Source: a bacterium (GTDB taxonomy: Bacteria; Planctomycetota; UBA1135; GCA-002686595). From it: a DNA stretch of 64,000 nt. A model generated the notes under the pieces. The model did not search any database and was not told the DNA's origin. It saw nothing but the letters and a program-made list of their open reading frames with translations. Location of the stretch: NCBI GenBank assembly GCA_024226735.1, contig JAAELL010000025.1, positions 1 through 64,000 on the forward strand, given 5' to 3'. Below are positions 55,484-64,000 of the stretch, piece by piece. Numbering within the stretch: the first letter of the stretch is position 1; each line of letters begins with the position of its first letter. The translations under genes and the position numbers were made by a program.

Positions 55484-57466
55484 ATGTCGAACCGACTCAT
55501 AAGCCTCGTTCGAAGACATGCTCCGAACCTTGCTTGCTTCCCGGTCCTCTTGTCGAACATCGCGCTGGGGCAGTGCAACGAAACCGTCGTCGTTCCTAGC
55601 ATCGGCCTCAACAACGACGAGGCTGCCATACATCGACGTCTCGACGTCGACGGGGATACGATGGTCGTAGGATCTGCATTGCTAACCGTCGAGCAAGAGC
55701 TGGCCGTTGGTCTCGCATTTGTGTTCGAGTACCGCGACGGGACTTGGAACGAAACACAGATCCTGCGCTCCGGGCAGGTCTACCAGGGCCAACGCTTTGG
55801 CGGCACGGTCGCGATCGATGGCAATACGATCATGGTGGGCGCGATGGTCGGCCCCCCTATCATCCCCGGCGGTGGCCGCGTGTTCGTGTTCGAGAGACAG
55901 AACGGCTCGTGGGTGCAGACCCAGCAGCTGTTCGAGCCGACGATCCCCTTTCCTTCTACGCTGGACGGTTTCGGGCGCAACATCAAGATCCGCGGAGACA
56001 CGGCTTACATCACGAGCGGGTTCCGCCGCAAGACCGTCATCTACGAGCGCATGGCGGGGACGTGGGTGCTGGTCGACGAGATCACGGAGGACGACCTCGG
56101 CGCTTTCCCCCTGCCTGGCAACGTCAGCTTTGGCAACGGCTTCCTCGACGTCGAGGGAGACCGAATGGTGAGGTCCCACCTGTACACCATGATGCCGGCG
56201 CCCGTTAGCGTGCTCGAGTTTGACGGTACGTCGTGGCGGGGCGTCGCCTCCCTGACACCGCAAACTCCTGGGCAGCTCGAGACCAGTCCCTTCATCGCGC
56301 TGGAGGACGGGATCGTCTACGTCGGCTCCTCTTCCGAACAGGGTGGCTCCGGCGTCGTACGCGTGTACGAGGAGCAAGCTGGTTCCTGGGTCGAGACCCA
56401 GGTGATCAACCCCTCGATCCTGAACCCGGTCATGCGCTTTGGCGCCGCGATCGACGTACGTGGCGACACCCTGGTAGTCGGGGCGCCCAGCGACGACATC
56501 GACCCGGCTCAGAACGACAACAACGGCGCGATCTATCAGTTCACGCGCCGGAACGGGCAGTGGGTGCAGGACTTCCGCAGGACCACGGCGCACCCCCCGC
56601 CGGGCAACAAGGGTACTCTCGGCGCAACGGTCTTCATCCACCGCAACGAGATCGTCGCCGGCTCCCCTGCCGACTCCGATCCCGGGCGCGTGCACGTGTT
56701 CCCGTTGATCCAGCAGCAGGGCGTGCCTTATGGAACGGCGAACTCGAACTCGAGCGGCCTTCCGGCCCAGCTCAGCGCCACCGGCAGCGTCGTCGCGACA
56801 CACGACTGCCTGACACTCGAAGCGACTCATCTGCCGATCAGTCAGACCGGCTACTTCCTGACTTCGCGAACCCAGGGCTACCTCCCTCTGGTGGGCAACT
56901 CGCAGGGTGACCTCCTGCTCGCCGCCCCCTGGTACCGCTTCAGCCAGCACGTGCTCGAGACTGGCCCTGCTGGCGAGGTCTCCTTCGCGCTGTCGTTCGA
57001 GACGCTCCCGCAGGGGATCCAGTTCCAGCCAGGTGAAACCTGGAGCTTCCAGATGTGGTTCCGCGACGTGAACCCAGGGTCGACGTCGAACATGAGCAAC
57101 GGTCTCGCGGTCACGCTCGTCACGCCGGGGGATCCCGCGGTTCAGTTCCCAGTCACTCTCCGGCGGGAGATCGAGAACGCAGTCCAGGTCCCCGTCGAAG
57201 TCACGCTGTCCCAGCCCGCAGAAGGGAACGTGATCGTCCCCTACACCTTGGGCGGAACCGCGGCCGTCGGTGTCGACTGGGACATCGACCCGCCAAGTCC
57301 CGCCGTGATCCCGGCGGGCGAAACCTCCGTCACCCTGACGGCGACGATCATCGAAGACTCCGACGTCGAGGGCGAGGAGATCGCAACGGTGACGCTTGGC
57401 TCCCCGCTGGGCGGCGTTCCGGGAACGACGCTGGAGTTCCAGATCACGATCCTGGACGACGACTGA
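55484..57466 (+). CDS. Secreted FG-GAP-like propeller with module B and Calx-beta domain
   Basis: 660 residues from ATG at 55484; a GTG at 55475, directly behind the upstream stop, is possible. A long signal region runs to about residue 30 (ACFPVLLSNIALG). Residues about 45-420 hold FG-GAP-like blades with the pattern L-D-V-D-G-D-T-M-V-V-G, I-D-G-N-T-I-M-V-G-A and I-D-V-R-G-D-T-L-V-V-G-A-P. Module B lies at about 422-550 (Y-G-T-A-N-S-N-S-S-G-L-P-A, T-G-Y-F-L-T-S-R-T-Q-G-Y, P-G-E-T-W-S-F-Q-M-W-F-R-D). A Calx-beta domain follows at about 555-660 (VTLSQPAEGNVIVPYTLGG). This is the only copy where module B is not C-terminal. By eye its DNA is less GC-rich than most neighbours. Confidence 0.85.
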   Translation: MSNRLISLVRRHAPNLACFPVLLSNIALGQCNETVVVPSIGLNNDEAAIHRRLDVDGDTMVVGSALLTVEQELAVGLAFVFEYRDGTWNETQILRSGQVYQGQRFGGTVAIDGNTIMVGAMVGPPIIPGGGRVFVFERQNGSWVQTQQLFEPTIPFPSTLDGFGRNIKIRGDTAYITSGFRRKTVIYERMAGTWVLVDEITEDDLGAFPLPGNVSFGNGFLDVEGDRMVRSHLYTMMPAPVSVLEFDGTSWRGVASLTPQTPGQLETSPFIALEDGIVYVGSSSEQGGSGVVRVYEEQAGSWVETQVINPSILNPVMRFGAAIDVRGDTLVVGAPSDDIDPAQNDNNGAIYQFTRRNGQWVQDFRRTTAHPPPGNKGTLGATVFIHRNEIVAGSPADSDPGRVHVFPLIQQQGVPYGTANSNSSGLPAQLSATGSVVATHDCLTLEATHLPISQTGYFLTSRTQGYLPLVGNSQGDLLLAAPWYRFSQHVLETGPAGEVSFALSFETLPQGIQFQPGETWSFQMWFRDVNPGSTSNMSNGLAVTLVTPGDPAVQFPVTLRREIENAVQVPVEVTLSQPAEGNVIVPYTLGGTAAVGVDWDIDPPSPAVIPAGETSVTLTATIIEDSDVEGEEIATVTLGSPLGGVPGTTLEFQITILDDD

Positions 57467-57487
57467 GGCTGGCTGCGGACCCCGACC

Positions 57488-58630
57488 TCAACCGATCCGC
57501 ATTCCCTCGTCGGTGTCCTCGAAGAAGTGCGCGCGCTCGAGGTCGAGCGGCAGGTGCACGCGCAGATCCTCACGCAAGCGGGTATCCGACGGTATGCGCC
57601 CGACGATGCGCGCACCCGAGTCGAGCCGGTACACGACGTCCTGACGATCGCCGAGATCCTCGATGAGCTCGACGCGGGCTGCGACCCCGTGTGCGCCGGG
57701 GTGGAGCGTCTCCGGGCGCAGCCCCATCACGACGCCGCGCCCGAGGAACGGGCTGAGCGTGCCGCCCACCGCGCCCGGCAGAGGCACCTTGTCGCCTGCG
57801 ACCATGATGAACAGGCGGCCTTCGGTGAAGTGCACGGACGTCTCGAGGAAGTTCATGGTCGGCGTCCCGACGAACTCGGCCACGAAGCGGTTCGCCGGGC
57901 GTCCGTAGACGTCCGCGGGCGTCGCGCACTGCTGGACGAGCCCCTCGTTCATCACGACGATCCGGTCGCCGAGCGTCATCGCCTCCTCCTGATCGTGCGT
58001 CACGTACACCATCGTCGCGCGCGTCTTTTTGTGCAGCGCCTTGAGCTCCGTGCGCATCTCCAGCCGCAGCTTCGCGTCGAGGTTCGACAGGGGTTCGTCG
58101 AAAAGGAATGCCGATGGGTCGCGCACGAGCGCGCGTCCGACGGCGACGCGCTGGCGCTGACCGCCGGACAGCTCGGCCGGCCTGCGGTCGAACAGGGGCG
58201 TGATCCCCAACATCGCCGCCGCGTGCTCGACGCGGCTCTTGATCGATGACGACTCGGCGCGCGCTTCCCTGCGGTACGCGCTGGAGACGACGCGCTGCAG
58301 GAAGCTCGTGTATTCGCGTCGGCGCTCGAGCCCGAAGGACAGGTTCTTGCGCACGCTGAGGTGCGGGTAGAGCGCGTAGTTCTGGAACACCATCGCGACG
58401 TCGCGATCCTTGGCCGGCACCTCGTTCACGACGCGTTCGTCGATCGCGATCGTTCCCGACGTGACCGGCTCGAGGCCGGCGATCATGCGCAGCGTCGTGC
58501 TCTTGCCGCAGCCGGACGGGCCGACGAGAACGACGAGCTCGCGGTCCTCGATCTCGAGGTCGAGGGCATCGACCGCGCAGAACCCGTCCTCGAAGACCTT
58601 GCTGACGCCGGAAAGAGTGATGCTCGCCAT
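57488..58630 (-). CDS. Sugar ABC transporter ATPase (MalK/UgpC type)
   Basis: 380 residues. Walker A G-P-S-G-C-G-K-S-T near 40, Q-loop V-F-Q-N-Y-A, signature L-S-G-G-Q-R-Q near 160, Walker B A-F-L-F-D-E-P, D-loop L-S-N-L-D-A and switch His in V-T-H-D. A C-terminal TOBE-like regulatory domain follows from about 260. About 25 extra residues rich in Arg and Ser (RREYTSFLQRVVSSAYRREA) lie between Q-loop and signature, which is unusual. It begins one base behind the permease gene's stop; third gene of the transporter operon. Confidence 0.94.
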   Translation of the reverse strand: MASITLSGVSKVFEDGFCAVDALDLEIEDRELVVLVGPSGCGKSTTLRMIAGLEPVTSGTIAIDERVVNEVPAKDRDVAMVFQNYALYPHLSVRKNLSFGLERRREYTSFLQRVVSSAYRREARAESSSIKSRVEHAAAMLGITPLFDRRPAELSGGQRQRVAVGRALVRDPSAFLFDEPLSNLDAKLRLEMRTELKALHKKTRATMVYVTHDQEEAMTLGDRIVVMNEGLVQQCATPADVYGRPANRFVAEFVGTPTMNFLETSVHFTEGRLFIMVAGDKVPLPGAVGGTLSPFLGRGVVMGLRPETLHPGAHGVAARVELIEDLGDRQDVVYRLDSGARIVGRIPSDTRLREDLRVHLPLDLERAHFFEDTDEGMRIG

Positions 58631-58631
58631 C

Positions 58632-59492
58632 TCAGCCTTTGACCGCGCCCTTGGAGAGCCCTTCGATGAGCTGCTTCTGAGCGACGAAGAACAGGACGAT
58701 GCAGGGAACCATCGTCACCAAACTGAGGGCCATCAGGTACTGCACGTCCTCGAGCCCGCCGTACCGGTTGCGGAACGAGTTCAGCGCGACCGCTAACGTC
58801 ACGCGCTCGTCGGCGTGGAGGTAGATCAGCGGGCCCAGGAAATCGTTCCAGACGAAGATGAAGGTGAAGACCGCCGTGATCGCCGTCACTGGCCTACAGA
58901 GCGGCAACATGATGCGCCACCAGATCTCCACGTGCCCACACCCGTCGATCCGCGCGGCCTCGACGAGGGCCTCGGGCACAGACGCGAAGAACTGGCGGTA
59001 CATGAAGATGAAGAAGGCGTTGCCGAAGAAGGCCGGGACGATGAGGGGCAGCAAGGTATCGATCCAGCCCAGCGCGCGAAAGAGCAGGAACAGCGGGATC
59101 ATCGTGACCTGTGGCGGGAGCATCATCGTCGCCAGCATCACGAGGAACAGCGATCGGCGGCCGCGGAAGCGGATGCGCGCGAGGGCGTAGGCGACGAGCG
59201 AGCACGACAGCACCGTCGCGATGACCGTGATCGTGGTGACGACCACCGAGTTGGTCAGGGCGTCGAGGAATCCGACCCACTCGCGCGAGCCGACCTCGCG
59301 CATCGCCTCGGGGTAGTTGCTCCACTGCGGATCGCTGGGCCACAGCCGCAGGGCGTCGGTGCTGACCGTCGCCGCCCCGGCGCGCTCGGGCGTCGCCAGG
59401 CTGATGTTCAGCATCCACCACAGGGGGAACATCATCACGAGCGACCCGAGGACGAGCGGGACGTAGATGAGCCGTGCGCGCGGGTGACTCAT
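58632..59492 (-). CDS. Sugar ABC transporter permease (MalG type)
   Basis: 286 residues with six predicted membrane helices, beginning Y-V-P-L-V-L-G-S-L-V-M-M-F-P-L-W-W. The EAA loop that contacts the ATPase is E-A-A-R-I-D-G-C-G-H-V-E-I-W-W near 195-210. Its ATG overlaps the TGA of the upstream fusion gene as ATGA. It should form the pore with the permease half of 59489-61879. Confidence 0.94.
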   Translation of the reverse strand: MSHPRARLIYVPLVLGSLVMMFPLWWMLNISLATPERAGAATVSTDALRLWPSDPQWSNYPEAMREVGSREWVGFLDALTNSVVVTTITVIATVLSCSLVAYALARIRFRGRRSLFLVMLATMMLPPQVTMIPLFLLFRALGWIDTLLPLIVPAFFGNAFFIFMYRQFFASVPEALVEAARIDGCGHVEIWWRIMLPLCRPVTAITAVFTFIFVWNDFLGPLIYLHADERVTLAVALNSFRNRYGGLEDVQYLMALSLVTMVPCIVLFFVAQKQLIEGLSKGAVKG

Positions 59493-61879
59493 CCGTCGAA
59501 CGCCTCGTAGAAGACGTGGCGCCGGCTGCCGATCATGACGACGACCGTCAGGAGCAGCACGATCACCAGGAGCATCCACGCCATCGCGGACGCGTAGCCC
59601 ATCTCGTAGAACTCGAACGCCTGGTTGTAGAGGTACAGGACGTAGAAGCGCGTCGTGTCGCCCGGCTCGCCGCCCGTCATGACGAGCGCCTGCGTGAAGA
59701 CCTGGAACGAAGCGATGATCGCCATGATCCCGTTGAAGAAGATCACCGGCGAGAGCATCGGCAGCGTAACGGTCCGAAAGCGCGCCAGCGGCCCCGCGCC
59801 GTCGAGCTCCGCGGCCTCGTAGAGCTCGCGCGGAATGCCTTTCAGCCCCGCGACGTAGATCATCATGCTTCCGCCGACCATCCACAGGTTCATCAGGGCG
59901 AACGCCGGGGCTCCGAACGTCTTCGCGTCCGCGCCGAACCACTCGGGCGGCTCGAGGCCGAAGGGCGCGAGGAGCGGCCCGAGGATCCCGTTGAGCAGCC
60001 CGTTGTCGCCATCGAACACCCAGCGCCAGAGCACCGCCACGCCAACGCCCGCGAGGACGCTCGGCAGGTACCACATCCCCCGGAACACCGCGATGCCGCG
60101 CACCTTCGCGTTCATCAAGAGGGCCGCGAGCAGAGCGAACAGCTGGCCGAGCGGAACGGCGAGCAGCGCGTAGTACGCCGTGACGCCCAGGCTCGTGCGG
60201 AAGCGATCGTCGGCACGCAGGAGCTGCTCGTAGTTGGCGAGGCCGACGAAGTCCGACTGGCCGATGGGCGAGACCCCGTTCCAGCGCGCAAACGACAACA
60301 GGAACGACAGGCCGATCGGAAACGCCGCGAAGACCGTGAGGCCGATCAGGAGCGGGCTCGCCATCCACCAGCCCGCGCGCTCCTCCGCGCTCTCCAACCG
60401 GCCCGGGCGCGTCGAATGCACGACGAGCCAGAGCAGCGCGACCATCGCCATCAGGAACGCCGAGCCCGCGGTGGTCAACCGCCCCCAGGGCATCTCCTCG
60501 AACTCCTCGCGCGCGAGTGGCGAGGTCCCCTCGACCGCCCACGCGTGCTCGAAGCTCGCGATCGCCTCCTCGACGCTGAGGTTGCCGGTCTTCACGGCCT
60601 GGTCGAGGCGCGTACCGAACAACGACGCGAACTTGGGATCGGTCGGCCAATCGATGACGCGCGCGACCTCGGCCGCAGCGAGGTACGCGCGGTCGCTCGC
60701 GGGCGCCAGCGCCGGATCGATGAAGGCGGAGCTCTCCGCGACCGAGCGCAGCGTCGGCACGGCGAGGCCGAGGCGCGCGAGACGCGCCTGAGTCTCGGCG
60801 CTCGAGAGTGCTCGTACGAGGTCCCAGCTCTCGCGCGGATGCTCGGTGCGGCTCGAGATCGCCCAGGCGACGGTGGCGACCGCGTTGACGTGCTCGCTGC
60901 CGCGCGGCATCGGGACGAAGTCCCAGCGGAAATCGTCGATCTTGCGGTAGCTCGGCACGACCCAGCGCCCGAAGGGCCCGGCCATTCCGACCTCGCCGGT
61001 CAGGAAGACCGATGCCCCCTCGGCGACCTTCGACTTGCCGCTCGTCAACGTGTCGGGCTCGGCGTGCCGCCATGCGTAGAGGCGCTCGAGCATCTCGACG
61101 ACGCGTGGATCACGCAGCCGAATGTCGTCGAAGTCGTCTCCGACGATGTCGACGCCCTCCGTACGCAGGTAGAGACGGAGCATCTCGGGCCACGTGACGA
61201 ACTCAGCGCCCGTGCGGCCGGGGAGCGCGCCGATGCCGCGCGCCGCCGCGATGAAGTCGTCCCACGTCCAGTCCTCGCGCGGCGGCTCGAGCCCCGCTGC
61301 CTCGAACAGATCGAGGTTGCAGTAGAAGCCGATCGTCGTGAAGTCCTTCGGAATCCCATACAGCGCCCCGAACCCCGCGCGCTCGCCGTCAAAGCGGAAC
61401 GCGTCGATCGTCGCGGAGTAGAACTCCTCGAGGACGACCGGATCGGGGAGGTCCGCGCCTTGGGCGAGCGCTTCGCCGTCGTCGGCAAGCAAGCCCTCGA
61501 TCGACATCAACAGACCTGCACTCGCGAACGCGGGAAGGCGCTCCGAGCCCACGTAGAAGACGTCGGGCGTCTCGCCCGCGGCCATCATCGTCTGCAGCTT
61601 GGTGTAGAACGACCGCGCGTCACCGGGGTTGATGCGCCGCACGGCGATTCCCGGGTGGCCGGCCTCGAAGATGGCGAGCGCATCCTCGACGATCACGTCC
61701 TCTTCCTGGCCCCCCTCACCGGACCAGTGCATCACGACGAGCTGCGTCTCCGCCCGCTCGTTCTCGCCGAGCAGGTCACGGGTGATCACTCGGGCAAACG
61801 AGAAGACCACGACAACGAAGACGAGACCTACGAGCACCGCCCGCGTGGACTTGCCGATTAGCGCGAGCAACGCCGACAT
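59489..61879 (-). CDS. Fusion: membrane-anchored sugar-binding protein - MalF-type permease
   Basis: 796 residues. An N-terminal helix (about 12-32) anchors the protein. Residues about 45-420 are a family 1 extracellular solute-binding protein (VVMHWSGEGGQEEDVIVEDA, TPDVFYVGSERLPAFASAG, YGIPKDFTTIGFYCNLDLFE, FLTGEVGMAGPFGRW). A helix at about 465-485 crosses back, and residues about 500-790 are a MalF-type permease with EAA loop E-A-A-E-L-D-G-A-G-P-L-A-R-F near 690. Binding protein and permease are normally separate genes. Its start lies 24 bp from the divergent GH13 gene, so the substrate is probably a malto-oligosaccharide. Confidence 0.93.
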   Translation of the reverse strand: MSALLALIGKSTRAVLVGLVFVVVVFSFARVITRDLLGENERAETQLVVMHWSGEGGQEEDVIVEDALAIFEAGHPGIAVRRINPGDARSFYTKLQTMMAAGETPDVFYVGSERLPAFASAGLLMSIEGLLADDGEALAQGADLPDPVVLEEFYSATIDAFRFDGERAGFGALYGIPKDFTTIGFYCNLDLFEAAGLEPPREDWTWDDFIAAARGIGALPGRTGAEFVTWPEMLRLYLRTEGVDIVGDDFDDIRLRDPRVVEMLERLYAWRHAEPDTLTSGKSKVAEGASVFLTGEVGMAGPFGRWVVPSYRKIDDFRWDFVPMPRGSEHVNAVATVAWAISSRTEHPRESWDLVRALSSAETQARLARLGLAVPTLRSVAESSAFIDPALAPASDRAYLAAAEVARVIDWPTDPKFASLFGTRLDQAVKTGNLSVEEAIASFEHAWAVEGTSPLAREEFEEMPWGRLTTAGSAFLMAMVALLWLVVHSTRPGRLESAEERAGWWMASPLLIGLTVFAAFPIGLSFLLSFARWNGVSPIGQSDFVGLANYEQLLRADDRFRTSLGVTAYYALLAVPLGQLFALLAALLMNAKVRGIAVFRGMWYLPSVLAGVGVAVLWRWVFDGDNGLLNGILGPLLAPFGLEPPEWFGADAKTFGAPAFALMNLWMVGGSMMIYVAGLKGIPRELYEAAELDGAGPLARFRTVTLPMLSPVIFFNGIMAIIASFQVFTQALVMTGGEPGDTTRFYVLYLYNQAFEFYEMGYASAMAWMLLVIVLLLTVVVMIGSRRHVFYEAFDG

Positions 61880-61903
61880 CGCCGACTATGGTATGGGCCC
61901 GTG

Positions 61904-64000
61904 ATGGCCCCGAGCAAGCCCCCGAGCAATCATCGTGGCGCCGTATTCGGAGTCGCCGCGACCTGGATCGCCGCCGGCTTCGTCGGTTGCGTGGCGCATC
62001 CTCCCGATCCGTCCCCTTGGCCACCTGCTCCGCCCTTGGAAATGCCTCGCGAGGCTACGACGAACCTGCCGCCATCGGTCGTCGCCACACCCGGCGCCGA
62101 CCAGCAGTGGGACTGCGAATTCACCTGGCTCTCCGATTACCCCGTCCGCTCCGTCGCGCTCGTCGGGGATTTCAACGGTTGGAACGCTTCGACGCACCCG
62201 CTCGCGCGTGGAGCCGATGGCCGGCTGCGCGTGCAGGCACGGCTGGCCGGGGGTGTCCAGCGCTACAAGTTCCACGTCGACGGCGAGCGCTGGGCGGCGG
62301 ACCCGGACAACCCCGACGGGGAAGCCGACGGCCACGGGGGGCGCAACTCGCTCCTGCGGCTCGGCGCGCTCGCGCGGCTCGACGAGCTCGAGGCCCACAT
62401 GGGAGACGGGGAGATCCTCGGGCCGGCGTTGCGCCACGACCCCAACCTGCCGATCGACGCTCAGCGCAGCGGCTCGTCGGCGCTCCTGCGCCTGCGCACG
62501 CTCGCCGGCGACGTCGAAGGCGTCACGCTCGTCACGCGGAGTGGACGCCGAGTCCCGATGCAGGTCGCGGGTCCGCTCGGTGATTTCGCACTGTGGGAGG
62601 CTCGCCTCCCGATCCCCGACGGGAACGCGACCGAGTACACCTTCCTGCTCCGCGACGGAGCCAAATCCGTGACCACACCCAAGACCTACGTCCTCGACGT
62701 CGACTCCATGCCGGACTTCGATGCCCCGTCCTGGGCACGGCACGCGATCTGGTACCAGATCCTCATGGACCGCTTCCGCAACGGCGACACGGCGAACGAT
62801 CCGGAGCGCGTTCGGCCATGGCGCAGCGAGTGGTACTCGGTCTCCGACTTCGAGGAGGAGGACGGACAGACGTTCTGGAAGTGGTCTGTCTATGGGCGCC
62901 GCTACGGCGGCGACCTCGCCGGCCTCACGGGCCGCCTCGACTACCTGGCGGACCTCGGGGTCAACGCGCTCTACCTGAATCCGGTCTTCCAGGCCTCGAC
63001 CTACCATGGCTACGACGCGACCAGTTTCGTGCACGTGGACGAGCGCTTCGGTCCGCGCCGCGACTATGCCGAGGCCGAGGCGCGCGAAGACCTCCGCGAC
63101 CCATCGACCTGGACGTGGACAGCCGCCGACCGCGCCTTCCTCGACTTCGTGCGCGCCGCGCACGAGCGCGGCCTGAAGGTGATCATCGACGGCGTTTGGA
63201 ACCACGTCGGCACGACCCACCCCGCATTCCGCGACGTCCGCGCGAAGGGCCAGGACTCGGCATTCGCCGACTGGTTCGACGTGAAGAGCTGGGAGCCGTT
63301 CCGCTACGCGGGCTGGGCCGGCTACGGCGAGCTTCCCGTCTTCAAGAAGAGCACCGAGGGTTTCCACACCTCCGCGGTCGAGCAGCACGTGTTCGATGTG
63401 ACGCGGCGCTGGATGGACCCCGACGGCGACGGCGATCCATCCGACGGGATCGACGGCTGGCGGCTCGACGTGCCGAACGAGATCGCGCTCCCGTTTTGGC
63501 GACGCTGGCGCGAACACGTCAAGTCGATCAACCCCGAAGCTTACCTCTCCGGTGAGATCTGGGATCGCGCGGACGAGTGGCTCGACGGCCGTCATCTCGA
63601 CGCCGTCATGAACTACCCCTTCGCGCGCGCCACCATCGCATGGATCGGTCACAAGCGGCGCAAGATCACGGTGAGCGAGTGCGACCGGCGCCTCGCGGAG
63701 CTGCGGCTCGCATACCCCGACGAAGCGAACTACGGGCTGATGAACCTCGTGGGGAGTCACGACACCGACCGCCTCGCCTCGATGCTCAAGAACCCCGACC
63801 GCGACTACGACGCGGGCAACCGCGAGCAGGACGGCGCGCAGTACGACGTCCGCAAGCCCGGCCCGGTGCACTACAGGCGCGCGCGCCTCGTGGCGCTCCT
63901 GCAGATGACCTACCTCGGCGCCCCGATGGTCTACTACGGCGACGAGGTCGGCATGTGGGGTGCCGACGACCCGGCGTGCCGCAAGCCGATGCTGTGGTCG
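61904..64000 (+). CDS. GH13 alpha-amylase family lipoprotein with CBM48-like domain (3' end outside window)
   Basis: At least 699 residues from ATG at 61904; no stop before the window end. The signal (ATWIAAGFVGC) has a lipobox with Cys 29. Residues about 65-165 resemble a CBM48/isoamylase N-terminal domain (V-R-S-V-A-L-V-G-D-F-N-G-W-N). The GH13 barrel begins near 280 (W-Y-Q-I-L-M-D-R-F-R-N-G-D) and has D-G-V-W-N-H-V-G, nucleophile Asp in D-G-W-R-L-D-V near 524, acid Glu in S-G-E-I-W-D near 550 and the third Asp in G-S-H-D-T-D near 619. It fits cyclomaltodextrinase/neopullulanase-like enzymes acting outside the cytoplasm and feeding the divergent transporter. Confidence 0.93.
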   Translation, partial: MAPSKPPSNHRGAVFGVAATWIAAGFVGCVAHPPDPSPWPPAPPLEMPREATTNLPPSVVATPGADQQWDCEFTWLSDYPVRSVALVGDFNGWNASTHPLARGADGRLRVQARLAGGVQRYKFHVDGERWAADPDNPDGEADGHGGRNSLLRLGALARLDELEAHMGDGEILGPALRHDPNLPIDAQRSGSSALLRLRTLAGDVEGVTLVTRSGRRVPMQVAGPLGDFALWEARLPIPDGNATEYTFLLRDGAKSVTTPKTYVLDVDSMPDFDAPSWARHAIWYQILMDRFRNGDTANDPERVRPWRSEWYSVSDFEEEDGQTFWKWSVYGRRYGGDLAGLTGRLDYLADLGVNALYLNPVFQASTYHGYDATSFVHVDERFGPRRDYAEAEAREDLRDPSTWTWTAADRAFLDFVRAAHERGLKVIIDGVWNHVGTTHPAFRDVRAKGQDSAFADWFDVKSWEPFRYAGWAGYGELPVFKKSTEGFHTSAVEQHVFDVTRRWMDPDGDGDPSDGIDGWRLDVPNEIALPFWRRWREHVKSINPEAYLSGEIWDRADEWLDGRHLDAVMNYPFARATIAWIGHKRRKITVSECDRRLAELRLAYPDEANYGLMNLVGSHDTDRLASMLKNPDRDYDAGNREQDGAQYDVRKPGPVHYRRARLVALLQMTYLGAPMVYYGDEVGMWGADDPACRKPMLWS

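Noticed and set aside
1-64000. tRNA, rRNA and CRISPR arrays
   Set aside because: No cloverleaf with CCA-adjacent acceptor stem, no rRNA signature and no regularly spaced direct repeats were noticed by eye. A covariance-model scan was not possible here.

Overview
The window looks like one stretch of a high-GC planctomycete chromosome (phylum Planctomycetota). The signs are secreted PQQ-type beta-propeller proteins with a W-x-Q-W-R-G-P start, two sulfatases, FG-GAP/UnbV proteins paired with TPR proteins, an ECF sigma factor overlapping a kinase-WD40 protein, and many secreted proteins of no known family. The lineage is an inference; the window holds no rRNA or other marker gene. I saw no tRNA, rRNA, CRISPR array or intact transposase.

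Two recurring protein modules are named here for convenience. Module B is about 130 residues: an N-terminal Y-C...N-S-T-G, a core L-P-P-G-Q-F-G-Y-F, then G-S-Q-G-x-L-C-L, and an end P-G-E-T-W-x-F-Q-x-W-F-R-D...N-F-T-D. It ends the proteins at 102-1235, 5998-7367, 17628-19751, 34353-35249 and 36878-38680, lies before a Calx-beta domain in 55484-57466, has a distant version in the amidase at 11276-12340, and survives as a relic at 5333-5719. Module A is about 120 residues and Cys-rich (D-D-C..., E-G-Q-x-E, A-C-N-D-D) and stands in front of module B in one, two or three copies.

Layout. 1-7.4 kb: secreted module-B and unknown proteins, plus a 184-bp inverted-repeat element inserted in a module-B relic. 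7.4-14 kb: a TPR + FG-GAP/UnbV gene pair, two PQQ-propeller genes, a cell-wall amidase and a large inverted repeat. 14-26 kb: large secreted proteins, a C39-peptidase-like protein, and two divergent sulfatases, one fused to HEAT-like repeats and an esterase. 26-30.6 kb: kinase-WD40, ECF sigma factor and an MddA-like methyltransferase. 30.7-32.6 kb: decayed genes (threonine dehydratase fragment; peroxiredoxin relic with UGA at the catalytic Cys codon). 32.6-43.5 kb: a citrate-synthase-like protein, module A/B proteins, a PQQ protein, the second TPR + FG-GAP/UnbV pair, a broken PQQ gene and small membrane proteins. 43.5-51 kb: kinase-M23-aminotransferase fusion, UbiB-like kinase, SNF2/SWIM helicase. 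51-54.5 kb: a three-gene molybdenum hydroxylase operon. 54.5-57.5 kb: a candidate phase-variable secreted protein with a (CACGG)n tract in its signal peptide, followed by an FG-GAP/module B/Calx-beta protein. 57.5-64 kb: a sugar ABC transporter, with binding protein and permease fused, divergent from a GH13 lipoprotein that runs off the window.

How it fits together: most products are predicted to be exported and several point to use of sulfated, acylated or alpha-glucan polysaccharides. Operon junctions often use 4-base ATGA/GTGA overlaps (seven seen), and divergent genes can start 15-25 bp apart. At least three reading-frame breaks are seen; two fit a missing C in a short C run, so sequencing or assembly error must be excluded before biological meaning is given to them.
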